Assembly: GCF_964275005.1 (NCBI RefSeq)
Contig: NC_092702.1
Location: 36,216,316-36,280,315, forward strand
Length of the DNA stretch: 64,000 bases
Source: Diadema setosum
Lineage: Eukaryota; Echinodermata; Echinoidea; Diadematoida; Diadematidae
Reading direction: 5' to 3'
Positions 47,073 to 62,836 of the stretch are shown here, in pieces (within the stretch, counting starts at the first letter, position 1; every line of letters starts with the position of its first letter). Position numbers and translations under genes: made by a program. The notes below the pieces were generated by a model. It was not told the origin of the DNA, searched no databases, and saw only the letters and a program-made list of their open reading frames with translations.

Positions 47073-50000
47073 TAACCTGACATAAACCTGAAGGATAAAT
47101 CAACTTGGGGATAAATGCAAGGGATGAGGTCTCCCGTTCGAATCGCGATGGAATCCCATTTTCTTTGATCATTTTCCCACTAATAGATTGACATTCTTTT
47201 TTGTTAGCAAAAAACATATTACAAATGTATTTCTTTGTAGATCATAAAAGCATATGAATATGTATTCCTTAGTTGCTACCAGCCACAGGCAGGTATGGTG
47301 TAAGTCCAAGGAAATACAATACAGTGTCTCAATACAAGTTGAACAAGGACACAAGAATATGCAAACATTTGTTGATGAAGATAATACTATAAATGAAACT
47401 GTTTCAGAGCAAATGTAATAAATCAGCACTGAAATTATTGGTATTGCAGTATTGTGTTATCACACTACTGTGGTATTGGTAGGCTGCTAGTATCACTTTT
47501 GTTTTTCTGGTGTCATGTTTTGTTTTCAGATATTGTGTCAAGAACTGATCAGCGCATAGTTTAGTGTTTTGTCTAGTAGTCATTTTCATGACCTTTGGAT
47601 GACATTTGTCTTTGAAGGTGTTCTGCAGGTGATCAAGAGGACATGCCCTGGTCTTCCTGTCTATGTCCTCATCAGACCACGTGGAGGGGATTTCATCTAC
47701 TCTGATCTAGAGTTTGAGGTGATGATCCAAGACATGGTGGAGCTGAAGGCCCGAGGAGCTGATGGCTTTGTCTTTGGTGTCCTAACAAGGTGAGAAGATA
47801 TCGCCAGCTGAGAACCAGAATGGCGCTATCGCATTCTAAGATTTGAGCATTCAAAACCAAATAAAGAGGAAACAATCAATTTTCATTAAATAAAGTGTGT
47901 ACTTAATCACAAGTGGGTAGATTTATAAGCATTGTTCCAAATATCAGGTAAAGTTGTACCCTTTTGGTTTTGATTTTTAACATATCACAGAAGATGAAAA
48001 TAATTAAAAATTGACATCATAATGTAGAGGAGATCAAGCTCTACAATGTGATATGAATAACTCAATACCCCCCTCCTCCCCCCCCCCCCCAAAAAAAAAA
48101 GAAATGTGATAACGTCCTTCTGGTTCTCGGGTGAGGATACGTTCTGTGTTTGCTGGTTCTCTTAAGCAATTTGTAGGTGGAAGTAAAAGAATAATAATAA
48201 GAAGAAGAAGAATAAAAATAAAAGAACAGGGCAGAAGAAGGCATTTCAGTGTTCTACTTGTGTCATTTTTGTGCTCATAGAGCTCTTGTTTTTTTGTGTT
48301 CATAGGGCTCTTGTGCAAGTTAAGTTTACAGAGATACCTGTCTATTATTGTTGCTGTAGTTTCTCCATCACATCAATTTACTACTATTCGTCTTTCCTTC
48401 TAACAGCTCTGGACATGTAGATAAAGAGAGATGTAGAAAACTAATGGGTAAGTTTGTACATCTTTACGATACTCCTTTAAGTTACGTCGAGATAGCCCTT
48501 TTTATGTTCTTCCCTGTGTGTTTTCCAGGTTTTGAGTCTGTAGAGTTATCAACAAACAAGTTCTCAGTCCTCGTGTCAAATTGTAAAAATTGTGGTAGGC
48601 CTCCTACATGTATGCAAATAAGAGGAAACATTTTTCTGTATATATGTTTTATTCTTACAAAATCTGTCCCCTTCAAAAAGGTATGCTGTGGTGAAAATTT
48701 CAAACAAATGCCTTGTAGAAAGGTTACCACTGAAGATTTCTGTAGAACACTGAACTATCACAAATGTATTCCTATCAACATGTAACTCAAATATGTTTAC
48801 TCTTTAGGCATACAAATCTTGTCACTGTCCTATCCAGAATTCAATGTCTATGGAAACAGTCACATTAAATGGAAAAGGAGGTAATGTTTACTCTTGCCAA
48901 GCACAAAATGTCTTAGGATATGCCATTAGAAATAAGATCTCAATGAAAAAATATATTTTTTCTTTGATAGATTTGACATTACCATAATTAATTCAGTTTA
49001 CACAATGTACAAAATCTTTGTCATCCATACAGTTACAGATTCTCTGATGCACATTCAGTGAGGTTTCATCAGGGTGTGGGTTGCACATTTTTATAGTCTT
49101 TGCTTAGTTTGTTTGTCTGTCTGTATTTGTGATTCTAGAACAATGCCAACCATTGCCAGCGACATTTCACAGAGGTAACTCTTCATGTTTTCTCTATACT
49201 TAAAATCTGTTTATCTTTCAATTTAGCTTTTAACCCATTAAGTCCCAGACTCCAGTTTGTGTAGTTTGGTGCTGTATCTGTTTTTATAAGACTCTATCAT
49301 TGAGTGCTGGCATTTCATAATCTTCATAAGATTCTTTATCTTCATTTATCTTTCATTTAATTCATATTTTGGTAATGTACCATCATTTATTTCATTTTAT
49401 TTCATTTCATTATTATTGTTATTCTTTTTAATTGAGTATTTTAAGACTTCCAAATCACTAAATTTATACCTGATCATTAAATTGGCAAAACATTTCAGAA
49501 GATTAATAGATAATGTTAATTACATTCCGCATGCTAAAGGATTGGTCAAGAGCTGATCACATGATAAAGCTTAGTTTTGCCCATCACATCACCTGAGAAG
49601 AAAAGTTCGTTACACTCTATGATGCTAGTCATTTTGTTTCGCTGATCTCTTAGTCCACACAGTCCTAACGCATGATATAAATAAAAGTGCGTTGCACTGT
49701 GGTCTACCATTTGACCTGGGTCAAGTGATAGTGCAACGCACTTTTATTTCGGTGCCACGCGCGGGGCGCGGAGCAAATTCATTGTTTTGTCATCTACGCA
49801 CATACGTCTAAAGTGAACCACGTAGCCTAAGCCCTGATGATACCTAAAGACAGCTAAAACGGTTTCAGATGTGGAATGAAATGGGAATATCTAGGACCCT
49901 AGATGTGGGATATAAAGCAAATAATCAACTTTTGGTTTCAGGCAATGAGACAAACACTTCCTTGGCGATCTGAATGTGTATGCTATCTTTCCTCAGCTGC

Positions 50001-51297
50001 GCTTAGGGAAGATAGCTACATCCAGATCGCCTCAGAAGTGATAACTGTACGAGCTGAAATTTTCGCGGTGGTTTTATTTTCGCGAATTTCGCGAATCGCC
50101 TTTGAACCGCGAAAATAACAACACGCGAAAATAACAACGCGCAAATACTTACGTCCAGTTAGACCGTCGCAACCGCGAAATTAACAACACGCGAAAATGT
50201 CCTCCAAGTAGCAATTCGCGAAAATATCTGTACGCGAAAATTTCAGCTCGTACAGTAGTTTGTCCCATCACCTTCACCAACGTTGATTATTTGCTTACTA
50301 TCGTGAATTGGCAAATATTTCTCCCTATCTCCAGCATTTGACATGTGTCAAGATCCAGCCAGTGCTCTTGAAGACATCATCTCATTGGGTTTCCAGCGGC
50401 TGCTGACCAGCGGTCAAGACTCAACTGTCCTTGAAGGACTACCCCTCATCAAAACACTGATAGAGTTAGCAGCAGGGAGGATTGTTGTCATGCCTGGTCA
50501 GTACCCAAGTCAAAGTTTTTGCACCTCAAGCTTGGGGCACATAAACCAGAAATAAAGCTGGAATTTGCTTTCCTACTTTTCATGTTTGATGTAAAAGAGA
50601 AAGAGACAAAATCCTTCCTCTTATATCTTTTGGATGACTTCTCTGTTTTGCTATTAAACACTTTTTAATGTTTTATTTTGATGAAATGTGTCAAATACTT
50701 AGTCAAGTTAAACTTGTTGATGATAAAATTTCTTCATAAACCTGGTGAACAGTTGCTAGTGATGCTGATTCTTAATATCAATACACTGTCATATCTTAGG
50801 TATTTTGTATTGCCGCTAAGATTCAAGAAATGTTATTCTATCTAATGTCACACTCTGTGAAGATGCCAGGAATATATGGAATAAGGAGTATATAGGGAAT
50901 TTACACTAGGAATACCTGAGGGTCATGTTTATTTTAAGAACCGTCGTTTCCAATATTTTTGTTTGCCTATTTGTAATTCAACAAAGTTGAGACCAGTATA
51001 TACATTAGACAATACATGTGTGTAGTGTGTTAGCTCTGTGTATATAATTCTGATATTTCTCATCTGTTCACTGAAGGTGGAGGAATAACAGAACGCAACT
51101 TACAGCGAATCCTTGATGGATGTGGAGCCACTGAGTTTCATTGTTCTGCGAGGTCAGCCCGTCAGTCGCCCGCCGTATTTAGGAACAGCAGTGTTTCCAT
51201 GGGGGCGGCGTTGAGACCCCCAGAGTACAGTGTGAAGTACGCTGATGAGGACTTGATTAGGAGATTACGAACCATTCAGAGAAATGACACATTATGA
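45095..51297 (+). CDS. CUTC: Copper homeostasis protein CutC homolog (CUTC), 7 coding exons
   Basis: Exons 45095-45152, 45568-45627, 47618-47789, 48407-48447, 49139-49174, 50335-50496 and 51077-51297 total 750 nt, giving 249 residues and a stop (human CUTC is 273). CutC proteins are TIM barrels; the human one binds copper, though its enzymatic role is unsettled. Conserved motifs read in order: MAIEVCIDSVESA, GADRVELC, EGGTTPS, VLIRPRGGDFIYSD, GADGFVFGVLT, PLPATFHRAFDM, RLLTSGQDSTVLEG, GRIVVMPGGGI, RNLQRILDGCGATEFHCSAR. The start is the ATG in gctgccATGGcc, an excellent Kozak context. The exon's acceptor lies 9 nt upstream, so a longer N-terminus from another exon is possible. Gene intact. Confidence 0.95.
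45568..45627 (+). CDS. CUTC: CUTC coding exon 2
   Basis: It encodes ADRVELCANLFEGGTTPSV. The acceptor is tttcag and the donor G|GTAAGC. Confidence 0.95.
46187..46275. repeat. (CA)n / CAGACACACA microsatellite
   Basis: An imperfect CA-rich array in CUTC intron 2. Confidence 0.95.
46347..46732. mobile_element. TTAA-flanked foldback MITE (AGGGACTGTACAG family), copy 1
   Basis: It begins TTAA|AGGGACTGTACAGTACTG and its right half is the inverted copy (ggatatctcagccatttcaa, cctcacctcaaccag). It lies in CUTC intron 2. It is homologous to 56859-57242. Noncoding. Confidence 0.85.
46790..46930 (-). mobile_element. tRNA-derived SINE or tRNA pseudogene (minus)
   Basis: The minus strand reads TAACTCAGTGGGTAAAGC (A box) and GGGTTTGAATCCCG (B box), with a weak cloverleaf. 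The anticodon stem does not pair well, so this is not a working tRNA gene. It is an inverted partner of 47095-47190. Confidence 0.6.
46995..47070. repeat. (CA)n microsatellite between inverted SINEs
   Basis: A CA-rich array lying between two inverted tRNA-like segments. Confidence 0.95.
47095..47190 (+). mobile_element. tRNA-derived SINE fragment (plus)
   Basis: It contains ggtctcccgttcgaatcgcg (B-box-like) and atggaatcccattttctttg, the inverse of the segment at 46790-46930. Confidence 0.5.
47618..47789 (+). CDS. CUTC: CUTC coding exon 3
   Basis: It encodes VLQVIKRTCPGLPVYVLIRP through GADGFVFGVLT. The acceptor is tttgaag and the donor AAG|GTGAGA. Confidence 0.95.
48407..48447 (+). CDS. CUTC: CUTC coding exon 4 (41 nt)
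   Basis: It encodes SSGHVDKERCRKLM, matching TEDGHIDKELCMSLM in human. The acceptor is taacag and the donor G|GTAAGT. Confidence 0.9.
49139..49174 (+). CDS. CUTC: CUTC coding exon 5 (36 nt)
   Basis: A micro-sized exon encoding EQCQPLPATFHR, matching the PLPVTFHR motif. The acceptor is attctag and the donor G|GTAACT. It keeps frame between exons 4 and 6. Confidence 0.9.
49679..49749. repeat. 71-bp palindrome with 20-bp perfect arms
   Basis: AAATAAAAGTGCGTTGCACT at 49679-49698 pairs perfectly with 49730-49749, with a 31-nt centre that itself contains tgacctgggtca. It lies in CUTC intron 5. It may be a tiny MITE. Confidence 0.85.
49957..50039 (+). ncRNA. Pre-miRNA-like imperfect hairpin
   Basis: About 36 nt on each arm pair with a few mismatches and a two-base bulge (GGCGATCTG-ATGT, GCTATCTT-CCT) around an ~11-nt loop (cagctgcgctt). 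Size and shape are like an animal miRNA precursor in a host-gene intron, sense to CUTC. It lies next to a palindromic MITE, so it may instead be repeat-derived. I do not recognise the mature sequence. Confidence 0.35.
50044..50256. mobile_element. 213-bp MITE with ACTGTACGAGCTGAAATTTT ends
   Basis: The inverted ends match over about 27 bp up to TTCGCG. The interior repeats cgcgaaaat/aacaacacgcgaaa motifs. It lies in CUTC intron 5 and is related in style to 59098-59344. Confidence 0.85.
50335..50496 (+). CDS. CUTC: CUTC coding exon 6
   Basis: It encodes AFDMCQDPASALEDIISLGF through GRIVVMPG. The acceptor is ctccag and the donor G|GTCAGT. Confidence 0.95.
51077..51297 (+). CDS. CUTC: CUTC coding exon 7 and stop
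   Basis: It encodes GGITERNLQRILDGCGATEF, HCSARSARQS, SVSMGAALRP and the C-terminus RTIQRNDTL. The acceptor is ctgaag; TGA at 51295-51297. Confidence 0.95.
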
Positions 51298-51877
51298 AGT
51301 CATGGAGAAGGGGAATTGTTTGTACTTGAGGATACCATACCAGCTACTCCACCTTAATTCTCTGGTCTCTCCAATAACGTTGAAATGGAACAAAGTATTT
51401 TGTCACCCCATCATCCATGACTTACCTTGTTTCTGCATGACTGTTTCCATCATATGTCCGCGCTCTACTGCAATTGAAATTGTGAAGTTTACCATATGAT
51501 AACTTTTAGAACTTTATGCAGGAGTTTGGATCAGTGCAGTTGAAGTTGAAGTTTGAAGGGAGTTGCATAGAACTCAGCAGATGATTGGTCTGTCAGTCAG
51601 TTTAATGATTGGTCAGTCACTCAGTAAGGCAGTTTGTCCTTTGCAACATCATTGTGTGGAGTGCACTACAACTGAACAGGTACTTCCAGTCATTTAATGA
51701 GTGTCATGAAAAACATCTGCCCCCAAATCAATCTGAACAAGAGTAAAGGGAGCTTGCATTGTTTATGCCCATATGAGCCTTTACCATCTCATGAATTCTT
51801 ACATCAACACTGTCTCAGTAATACATACATGCTTCTAACATCATGCTTCCAAATTTAGAGTTGGGATACTTAGTATA
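51298..51877 (+). other. CUTC 3' UTR / downstream flank
   Basis: It follows the CUTC stop codon. No domain-bearing frame and no clear AATAAA were seen before the MITE at 51878; the polyA site is unknown. Confidence 0.5.
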
Positions 51878-52572
51878 TGTGACCGTGCATCACAAATCAA
51901 CAAACAGTCACACCCCTTGATTTTACGTGAGGACTCGGAAAAGGTGAAACGGGCCTTTAACCAAAGTCAGTTTTGAGTTTTCCATATTTTCCGAAAGAGC
52001 CATTCTTCTACATTATTCTTGAGGTTTGGATCATTAAATGAATGGGAAATGGGTTTTCAGCAGTTTTTCCACAACCCTTTTTTGGTAGAGTAGTTTGATC
52101 AGGTATGTCTTAGAGGCCCCTTTTCATTTCTTGAAAATCCTTTGCACACTCTTCACTTTCAACTCTCATAACTTTTGAAAAGATAGTGCTACTGCTTTGA
52201 AAGTTGATGTTATTCATGGACAGAATGTGTTGATAGAGCATGCTCAATTACAGCTTAATCTGATAATCCCGTCATTGTTGTTGCTACCATGGTTTACATC
52301 CTGTTTTTTGTCCCATTCATTGCACAGGTAGCATGCCTAGATTAAGCGCTTGATAGACCCAGTACTTCAAAGCCCTTTTCTCAATTCACTCTTTTCCAGA
52401 GGGTGTGCTTTCTTTCCAGTATTTAGATAGGCTAGGAGAGTCCATATGAATTGAGTACCAGGTAATACAATGTACATCATTTTAAAGTTTAGAGTCTGCT
52501 CTTTCAGAATCTGCCCGTAACTAAAAATCCATATCTGGCAAGTTTTTGTTGGTTTTGTGGTGCAGGGTCACA
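51878..52572. mobile_element. 695-bp TIR element (TGTGACC family), copy 2
   Basis: It starts TGTGACCGTGCATCACAAA and ends TGTGGTGCAGGGTCACA, flanked by TATA on both sides (51874-51877 and 52573-52576). It is homologous along its length to 32436-33156. Confidence 0.88.
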
Positions 52573-53119
52573 TATAGCTGCATTTGCTCTTCCGCTTGAC
52601 ACAATGCCAAAAAACCCTGGGCAGGGTTTTCCGATAGACAAAGTACACAGTGCATAAACTGGAATATAATTTGTTGCAGCACTGAGTAACATCTTGAAGT
52701 GAAATACAGTGTACACTCACCAATGGTACAAGTATTACATCTGTACACCTCTTTTTTCATTTTTTTTCTTTTTCTTTTTTTAGACTGAAGATGATATTTC
52801 ATTGTGTAGTTTCATATTAGATTATGCATATTTGCACATGGTAAGGAAACAACAACTTACCTAATCACCAAGTATATTTTGCAACTAATATTGACAAATT
52901 GCCCTACATCAATGTGAGTTTCATCAATTTGAACAAGGATGCATTACCATGATATTGTACCATGCTATTACTAAAACTATGAATAATTGGTACATGTACT
53001 TGTTTACATTGAAGAAGGGTAATTTGTTAGTCACCAGGGATAAAAACAACTTGATACAAGAATCATTCACTTGAATTACTATACAGTACTGGCTACATAC
53101 CATGTAAGGGATCTGAACT

Positions 53120-53385
53120 ATCACTGGCTATCGGTTGGAAGCTCAGTGGTCTAATGGATATGACACATGTCCAGCAATCAGGTTGTGGGTTCAAATCTCA
53201 CCAGAGTATGCATGCCCTTGATATTTATCATGGCTTTCACTCAAAAACACAAATGGTGTTCATTGTTGTTGATGAAGGGCAATTTGTCAATCAATTGCTA
53301 CTCGTATTCCAAAGGATCACGTTATGGCTCATTTCAATTACATACGTTTGGTCTCCTAAAGAGAAGTCATTCCCTGTCATGTGAG
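53120..53385 (+). mobile_element. tRNA-derived SINE
   Basis: It has an A box in agctcagtggtctaatggat and a B box in gttgtgggttcaaatctcac, close to tRNA-Arg-type heads (gtggcctaatggataaggc). It continues into a non-tRNA body ending near tcatgtgagctcagtc. The acceptor stem does not pair properly, so this is not a tRNA gene. Confidence 0.6.
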
Positions 53386-53584
53386 CTCAGTCTTATTTTA
53401 TGTCATCAGGGTTCATGTAACCACTAGTTACATTACATATGTCTTTCTGACTCATACTTGCTATGCTGTAATCTAATGCATAATTGTAAATACTGAACAT
53501 TACATTGAGATTGTATCTATGGCATTTATTGTAGAAGTTCAGAGCATCTGTCGTGTGCTTATTGTAAGGGTGTAAGGATGTACA

Positions 53585-53810
53585 ATTGTACCGTACACTC
53601 CCATTATAACAAAGTAATTGGGAGTGGCGGTTTTCTGTTGTATTATCAACATTTTGTTATAAGAGAACAAAAAAACCCCCTATATTATAAAGATCATATA
53701 CAATGTAGATGGTAATTTTGGGACCTGAACTTTAAATTCATTGCAATGAGAATTTCATTACAGATATAACCTTGTTCATTATATGTACATGTAATGGGAG
53801 TGCACTAAAA
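53585..53810. mobile_element. Small element with GTACACTCCCATTA ends
   Basis: GTACACTCCCATTATAAC on the left and, inverted, GTGCACTCCCATTACATG on the right. The interior is noncoding. Ends are only partly matched. Confidence 0.5.
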
Positions 53811-54034
53811 ATAAATTATTTAAAAGGGAGTTAAATGTTCATGTCCACAGTAAAATCCAGGATGGTTGTTACATTATTCTAACAATCACCCTAGAAGCTC
53901 TTATCTAAGCAGATTACAACAAAGAATGACACACATCCGACAAGAATTACTTTTTGATACATAGGATTACATGTGTATTTGGAGGCTCTCATTACTTTTA
54001 TAAATGTGATGGCTCAAAAACTATGATATGTGTA

Positions 54035-54417
54035 CTTGAAGGGGAATAAAAACAAAACATAAATGTAGATTGAGTGAATGCAGCAATATTGAACATATCT
54101 GTGAAAGTTTTAGGAAAATCATACAATATTTGGATTTAAAATTTTGGTGCAACCTTTGCTTGATGAGAAGACTACAACAATTTGTGACATCACACGCCAC
54201 GCAAGTTCAAAATTGTAAAGAGAATTCTACAAAATTTAATATTTTATGAAAATTAAACATTCCCTTGACTTTAAAGCTTTCTGAAAGAAATAAAGTCAAG
54301 TGCTCTTTCATTATGTTAGGAAAGCGAAAATGTTGAATTTTCTTTAAATCATTGTCCATTCATGACACCAAAATTTTGTAGTCTTCTCATCCAGTGATGG
54401 CAGCATCAAAACTTGTA
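54035..54417. mobile_element. AGGACAAGTTCACC-family MITE, diverged partial copy
   Basis: It matches the family from gattgagtgaatgcagcaat to the agtcttctcatccag segment near 54385. Both terminal motifs are eroded. Confidence 0.65.
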
Positions 54418-56858
54418 GGTGCTTATTACTGTGTATGTGTCTGTCTGTTGGTGTGCAAGTTGAGCAGATTTAAAAAGATGGAAAAGGATTTAGAGCAGCT
54501 GAGCATAATTATCATGAAATGCTGCCAGAACTACCAGTGTGTCTTAAGGGAAATTGAAAACTCAAACACACTCATAAACATTAATCTCCACGCATTCCTT
54601 ATTCACAGCTCTCGGAATTCATGTATTTTTCAGCTTGCATAAGGTCGGTCAAATGTCAAGACCTGAACGTGTGTGACAGAAGTCCTATGCAGAGTAACAT
54701 CTTTTTACAAAATGTAGATCAGTAAAGAACAATTCAGAAAATAAACCCGACAAAGATTCTAGTCTGAATTACGATTTGCATGTTTTATTGAAAATGTATG
54801 TGAAAGTACAATACATGTACTAGTATTACAAACTCTACATAATAACTAATACACATATAATATACTTTGAGTAATTACTACAGATGCATTTGTGGTACAC
54901 GAAACAATGAAAGACTTAAATCAAAACTTGCAACAGAGTTGTGTTTATATTGCTACCTTCTCAAAAACAATATGTATACACTGTAATGAGAGGAGATAAC
55001 TGCTGTGCTGAATTTATATGTCACAGTATCACAATATCGAACCCTTTAACAGGTATTTCTTGAGACCAGCCCAAGGGTAATGTTTCTATATTCAGTTCTT
55101 AATATTTTCTTACAAATACAATTATTACAAAAGAATGAACACTCTTTAAATAGTGGTTGTTTTTCTCCTTCAACAAGACATAAAAAGCAAAATAAAAGGA
55201 AACAATGGAGTGAAGGTAAATAGATTTGGGAATGTTCTGAGAATGCATATGTACCAGTATTTTCTCAAGGGATGCCCATCTTTCTCATAACATGAAAAGT
55301 CAATATCTCTTGGCCCCAGAAGGTTCACTATTTAAAGTATTTTTGTGATTTGCAAAGCTATCAAAAGAGGAGAGGGTATTAAACAGAAAGTACTGGCTCA
55401 TGTTACATTATGTAGACTTGCTACACTGATGATGACTCCCTACATTTGCAAATACACTTGTACCACAGACACATTTACAAAATCGGAGAGATTACTGGCT
55501 ATTTCACGTTTTTACACAATAAGACACTGGCTTGGCTTTAACTATTCGTATTGTCAGACATCCGAATACTTACATGTAACATTGAGGGCTGGAGTGAAAA
55601 CAAAACCACGATCAGCGTTTTTTGTTGGGTTTTTCTGAGACGGAATTATTATTTTTTCCATGATTGGCTTTGAAATTCCAAGAAACTATCAGATATAGTA
55701 CAATTGTATATCTTAACATTTATGACAGCCACAAGAAACGTTATTGACAAATTACAGAAGAACACAGAACAAAGAACAGAAGAGAGGGGATTCTGAACGC
55801 CAATGCCATGTCGTCTGTATTCACCATATAGATTCATGATTTGTACACTGCATGCTTGCTTGCATGCATTATGCACTGCATTCACACCAATTCACACTCC
55901 ACGCAAGCACTGCACATGTGAGCTGCTTGTTTTCATTCCAGCTATACCAGAAGTTATGTACGTGTATAATCAACCTGGGGAATAAAACTTGCAAGGGTTC
56001 CGGTATGAAACCACATAGCATGCCACAGTTATATTTGAGCAGGATTGCCTTCAGGTTTGAAATTTGTGAGACTAGTATGTATGTACCACTATTAAATTGT
56101 CTAGCTCACTGGCACATATTATCAATCAAGGCTTCCATGGTGGAGATACATGTGAGCAAGGATTGCAGTAGTTCACCATGAGTTCTTCCTTGGATGACTA
56201 AGCAGTAAGGCAACCTTACAGTTCTGCTTTATCATTATGTATGTCTCTTCTCATCAACACTTTAATTACCACTACCCTAATTATACAACAAAAATGTCAA
56301 GCAAGTACAAGTGTACTCAAGCATAATATACTCAAGTAAGTTCTAGATACTTTAATAATTACTTGATATGTAATATGTCAAGGTGCATATCTTTATGAAA
56401 TCTTCGTTTTCTTATTTTCATGCAATGAACTAAGTCTGAGACCACATCAACACACATTTAGGTAAAGTGTTCGAAATGTATATTGAGATATTTAGTTGCA
56501 TATAATTCATTTTGATACACAACATGGGGCAGCAACTCAATTACGAGACATCATACAACAGTTATACATAGTAATAAAGAATAAAACAATATTTGGGTTA
56601 CTTGCTCCAGTCAAGATCCAAACCACTAAACACAAATGCAGATATAATTGTTGCAAAATTGTATGTAAAAATATAAGATTTTACTGCCTGCACAATCTAC
56701 CCATATGTGCTAACATTACGTCCATTGTATAACAACTCTTAATGTGCCAATTACCAATGAACATGAATCACCTTAAATTGGTTCACAAAAAAAAAACAAG
56801 ACAAAACAGAGCTTTCAACTAAATCAGCTACAAGGCCTGCAACTGAAATTTGAATGTT
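54418..56858. other. Probable long MORN4 3' UTR; no gene seen
   Basis: AT-rich sequence with no recognisable frames. The minus strand has AATAAA at about 54783-54788. If used, MORN4 would have a 3' UTR of roughly 2.7 kb including the foldback MITE at 56859. Confidence 0.35.
54783..54788 (-). terminator. MORN4: Candidate MORN4 polyA signal
   Basis: AATAAA on the minus strand, about 2.7 kb beyond the stop codon. Closer signals may be used instead. Confidence 0.3.
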
Positions 56859-57242
56859 AAAGGGAGTGTACAGTTGTGGTCGAGGTGAGGATTTAGCTTT
56901 TAACGTTGTGCGAGATATTCAGAAACCACTCTATGATATGTCAAAGAGCATGCAGTTCTAAGGGGTATCAAAAGTTTATTCGATAAAAATCGGTTTTCAA
57001 ATGGCTGAGATATCCAAAAACAAGGTGAAACAAAGAGATACTAATAAAATTGTGGCATGTTACCTTTTATTATTAGCACTTTTTTGGATATCTCAGCCAT
57101 TTGAAAACAAATTTTCATCAAATAAACGTTGAATCCTTGAAATTACATGCTCTTTCATATTTCATAAGAGGCTTTTCATTATCTCACTTAGGAATGTTCA
57201 AAACATGAATCCCCACCTCAACCAGTACTGTACAGTCCCTTT
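56859..57242. mobile_element. TTAA-flanked foldback MITE (AGGGACTGTACAG family), copy 2
   Basis: TTAA|AGGGAGTGTACAG on the left and CTGTACAGTCCCT|TTAA on the right. The two halves are inverted copies over most of their length (gatatctcagccatttgaaa). It lies immediately downstream of the MORN4 stop codon. Confidence 0.88.
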
Positions 57243-57486
57243 AATGCACGCACGTACTTTATGAGTACAATGTAAGACTGTTCAATGGTTTACCATATTG
57301 TAAATATCCTGACTAGAATATCAGAAGGTACCTCAACACCTGGCTTTGAAATCCTTTTGGTTCTAGACTCTAAAACGCTTTTCAGCTCACTGATTCCTCC
57401 TGGGGAAAGTCAGTATCCACATGTGTGTTTACAAATGAATACCATGTCAGCGCTTAAAAAAAAGATTATAAACAAGTCTCGAAGAA

Positions 57487-61908
<4,422 letters not shown>

Positions 61909-62597
61909 GACCAATTAGATTTGTCACTCTACAAAGATGATAAAAACAATACAAACAAAAACAGCCATTGTACAGATTCTACTCCTCTGCTCATCTATAC
62001 AAAGTGGTGTACAAATCCTAGTGGGGTTGGGTTTGGGGGGCAGTTAGCCTTGACCAAAAGATCAGTCTGTGTCTGTTCGTCGGGGACGTGTTCCACGGAG
62101 ACTTCACGGATCCCCTCCTGAGGAGAGTGATAACATCAAAAAAATAAAGACTCTCCAGACAAATAGATCTTTCTGTCTACATTTAGCCTTGACTCCTCCC
62201 CCCCCCCCCTCTACTGTACTTTACAACCATAACCAGACACAGACTGTGATGATGACTTTAAACCCGACTGCAGAGTCACATGACTGACACATTGGACCCC
62301 GTCAGGGGACTACGGACGTACCCTCATGACCTTGACGTGATGCTTGATGGACTACCAGACTGGACCGAGATTTGCCACGGATGTGTAGTAAATTTACCCA
62401 TGAAACTCCTGGAAAAGCCTTGGGCATCAGGCACATTAGTATTCCCATAAAGTGGGGGTGACGCCCACTTTTAATATAGTTGTGACTAGACAGACTGTGT
62501 CAATTTACGTTCTTCTGCTCTCTAGTTTTAGCTATTGAGCTGCGACCAGCCCCACTGACTCACTCAGGTCATAATTTAAACTAGCTACACGCAGCCG

Positions 62598-62836
62598 CTG
62601 TCGCGAAGCGACAGACACAGCGGTCTGGTCAGGCTAAATTTAAACCAACCAAGGAGGTACTACAGTAGGCGAGCTCGCCTAGTACTGTAGAGTGTAGTAG
62701 TAATCTAGTATGTAATACCGCCTTGCCCGGCCCTTACCCTTGGTTTACTGCGACCAGCAGCCCCAAACGCGTTTAGGGCTGCTGGTCGCAGATAGACCCT
62801 CCTAATTAACCATGGACCTACGTTGTAGGTCCATGG
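62598..62836. repeat. Cluster of four strong hairpins
   Basis: CTGTCGC-gaa-GCGACAG (62598-62614); ctacagtaGGCGAGCTCGCC (centre 62667-62680, arms to 62660-62690); a 40-bp near-perfect palindrome GCGACCAGCAGCCC...GGGCTGCTGGTCGC with AAACGCGTTT at its centre (62750-62789); CCATGGACCTAC-gtt-GTAGGTCCATGG (62810-62836). They lie in the leader intron of MORN4. Confidence 0.9.

Noticed and set aside
53130-53205. Functional tRNA-Arg gene
   Set aside because: Only the internal promoter boxes resemble tRNA-Arg; the arms do not close and a SINE body follows.
55345-55638. 97-codon plus-strand frame
   Set aside because: No domain, no splice context and no coding-like composition; it probably lies in the long MORN4 3' UTR region.
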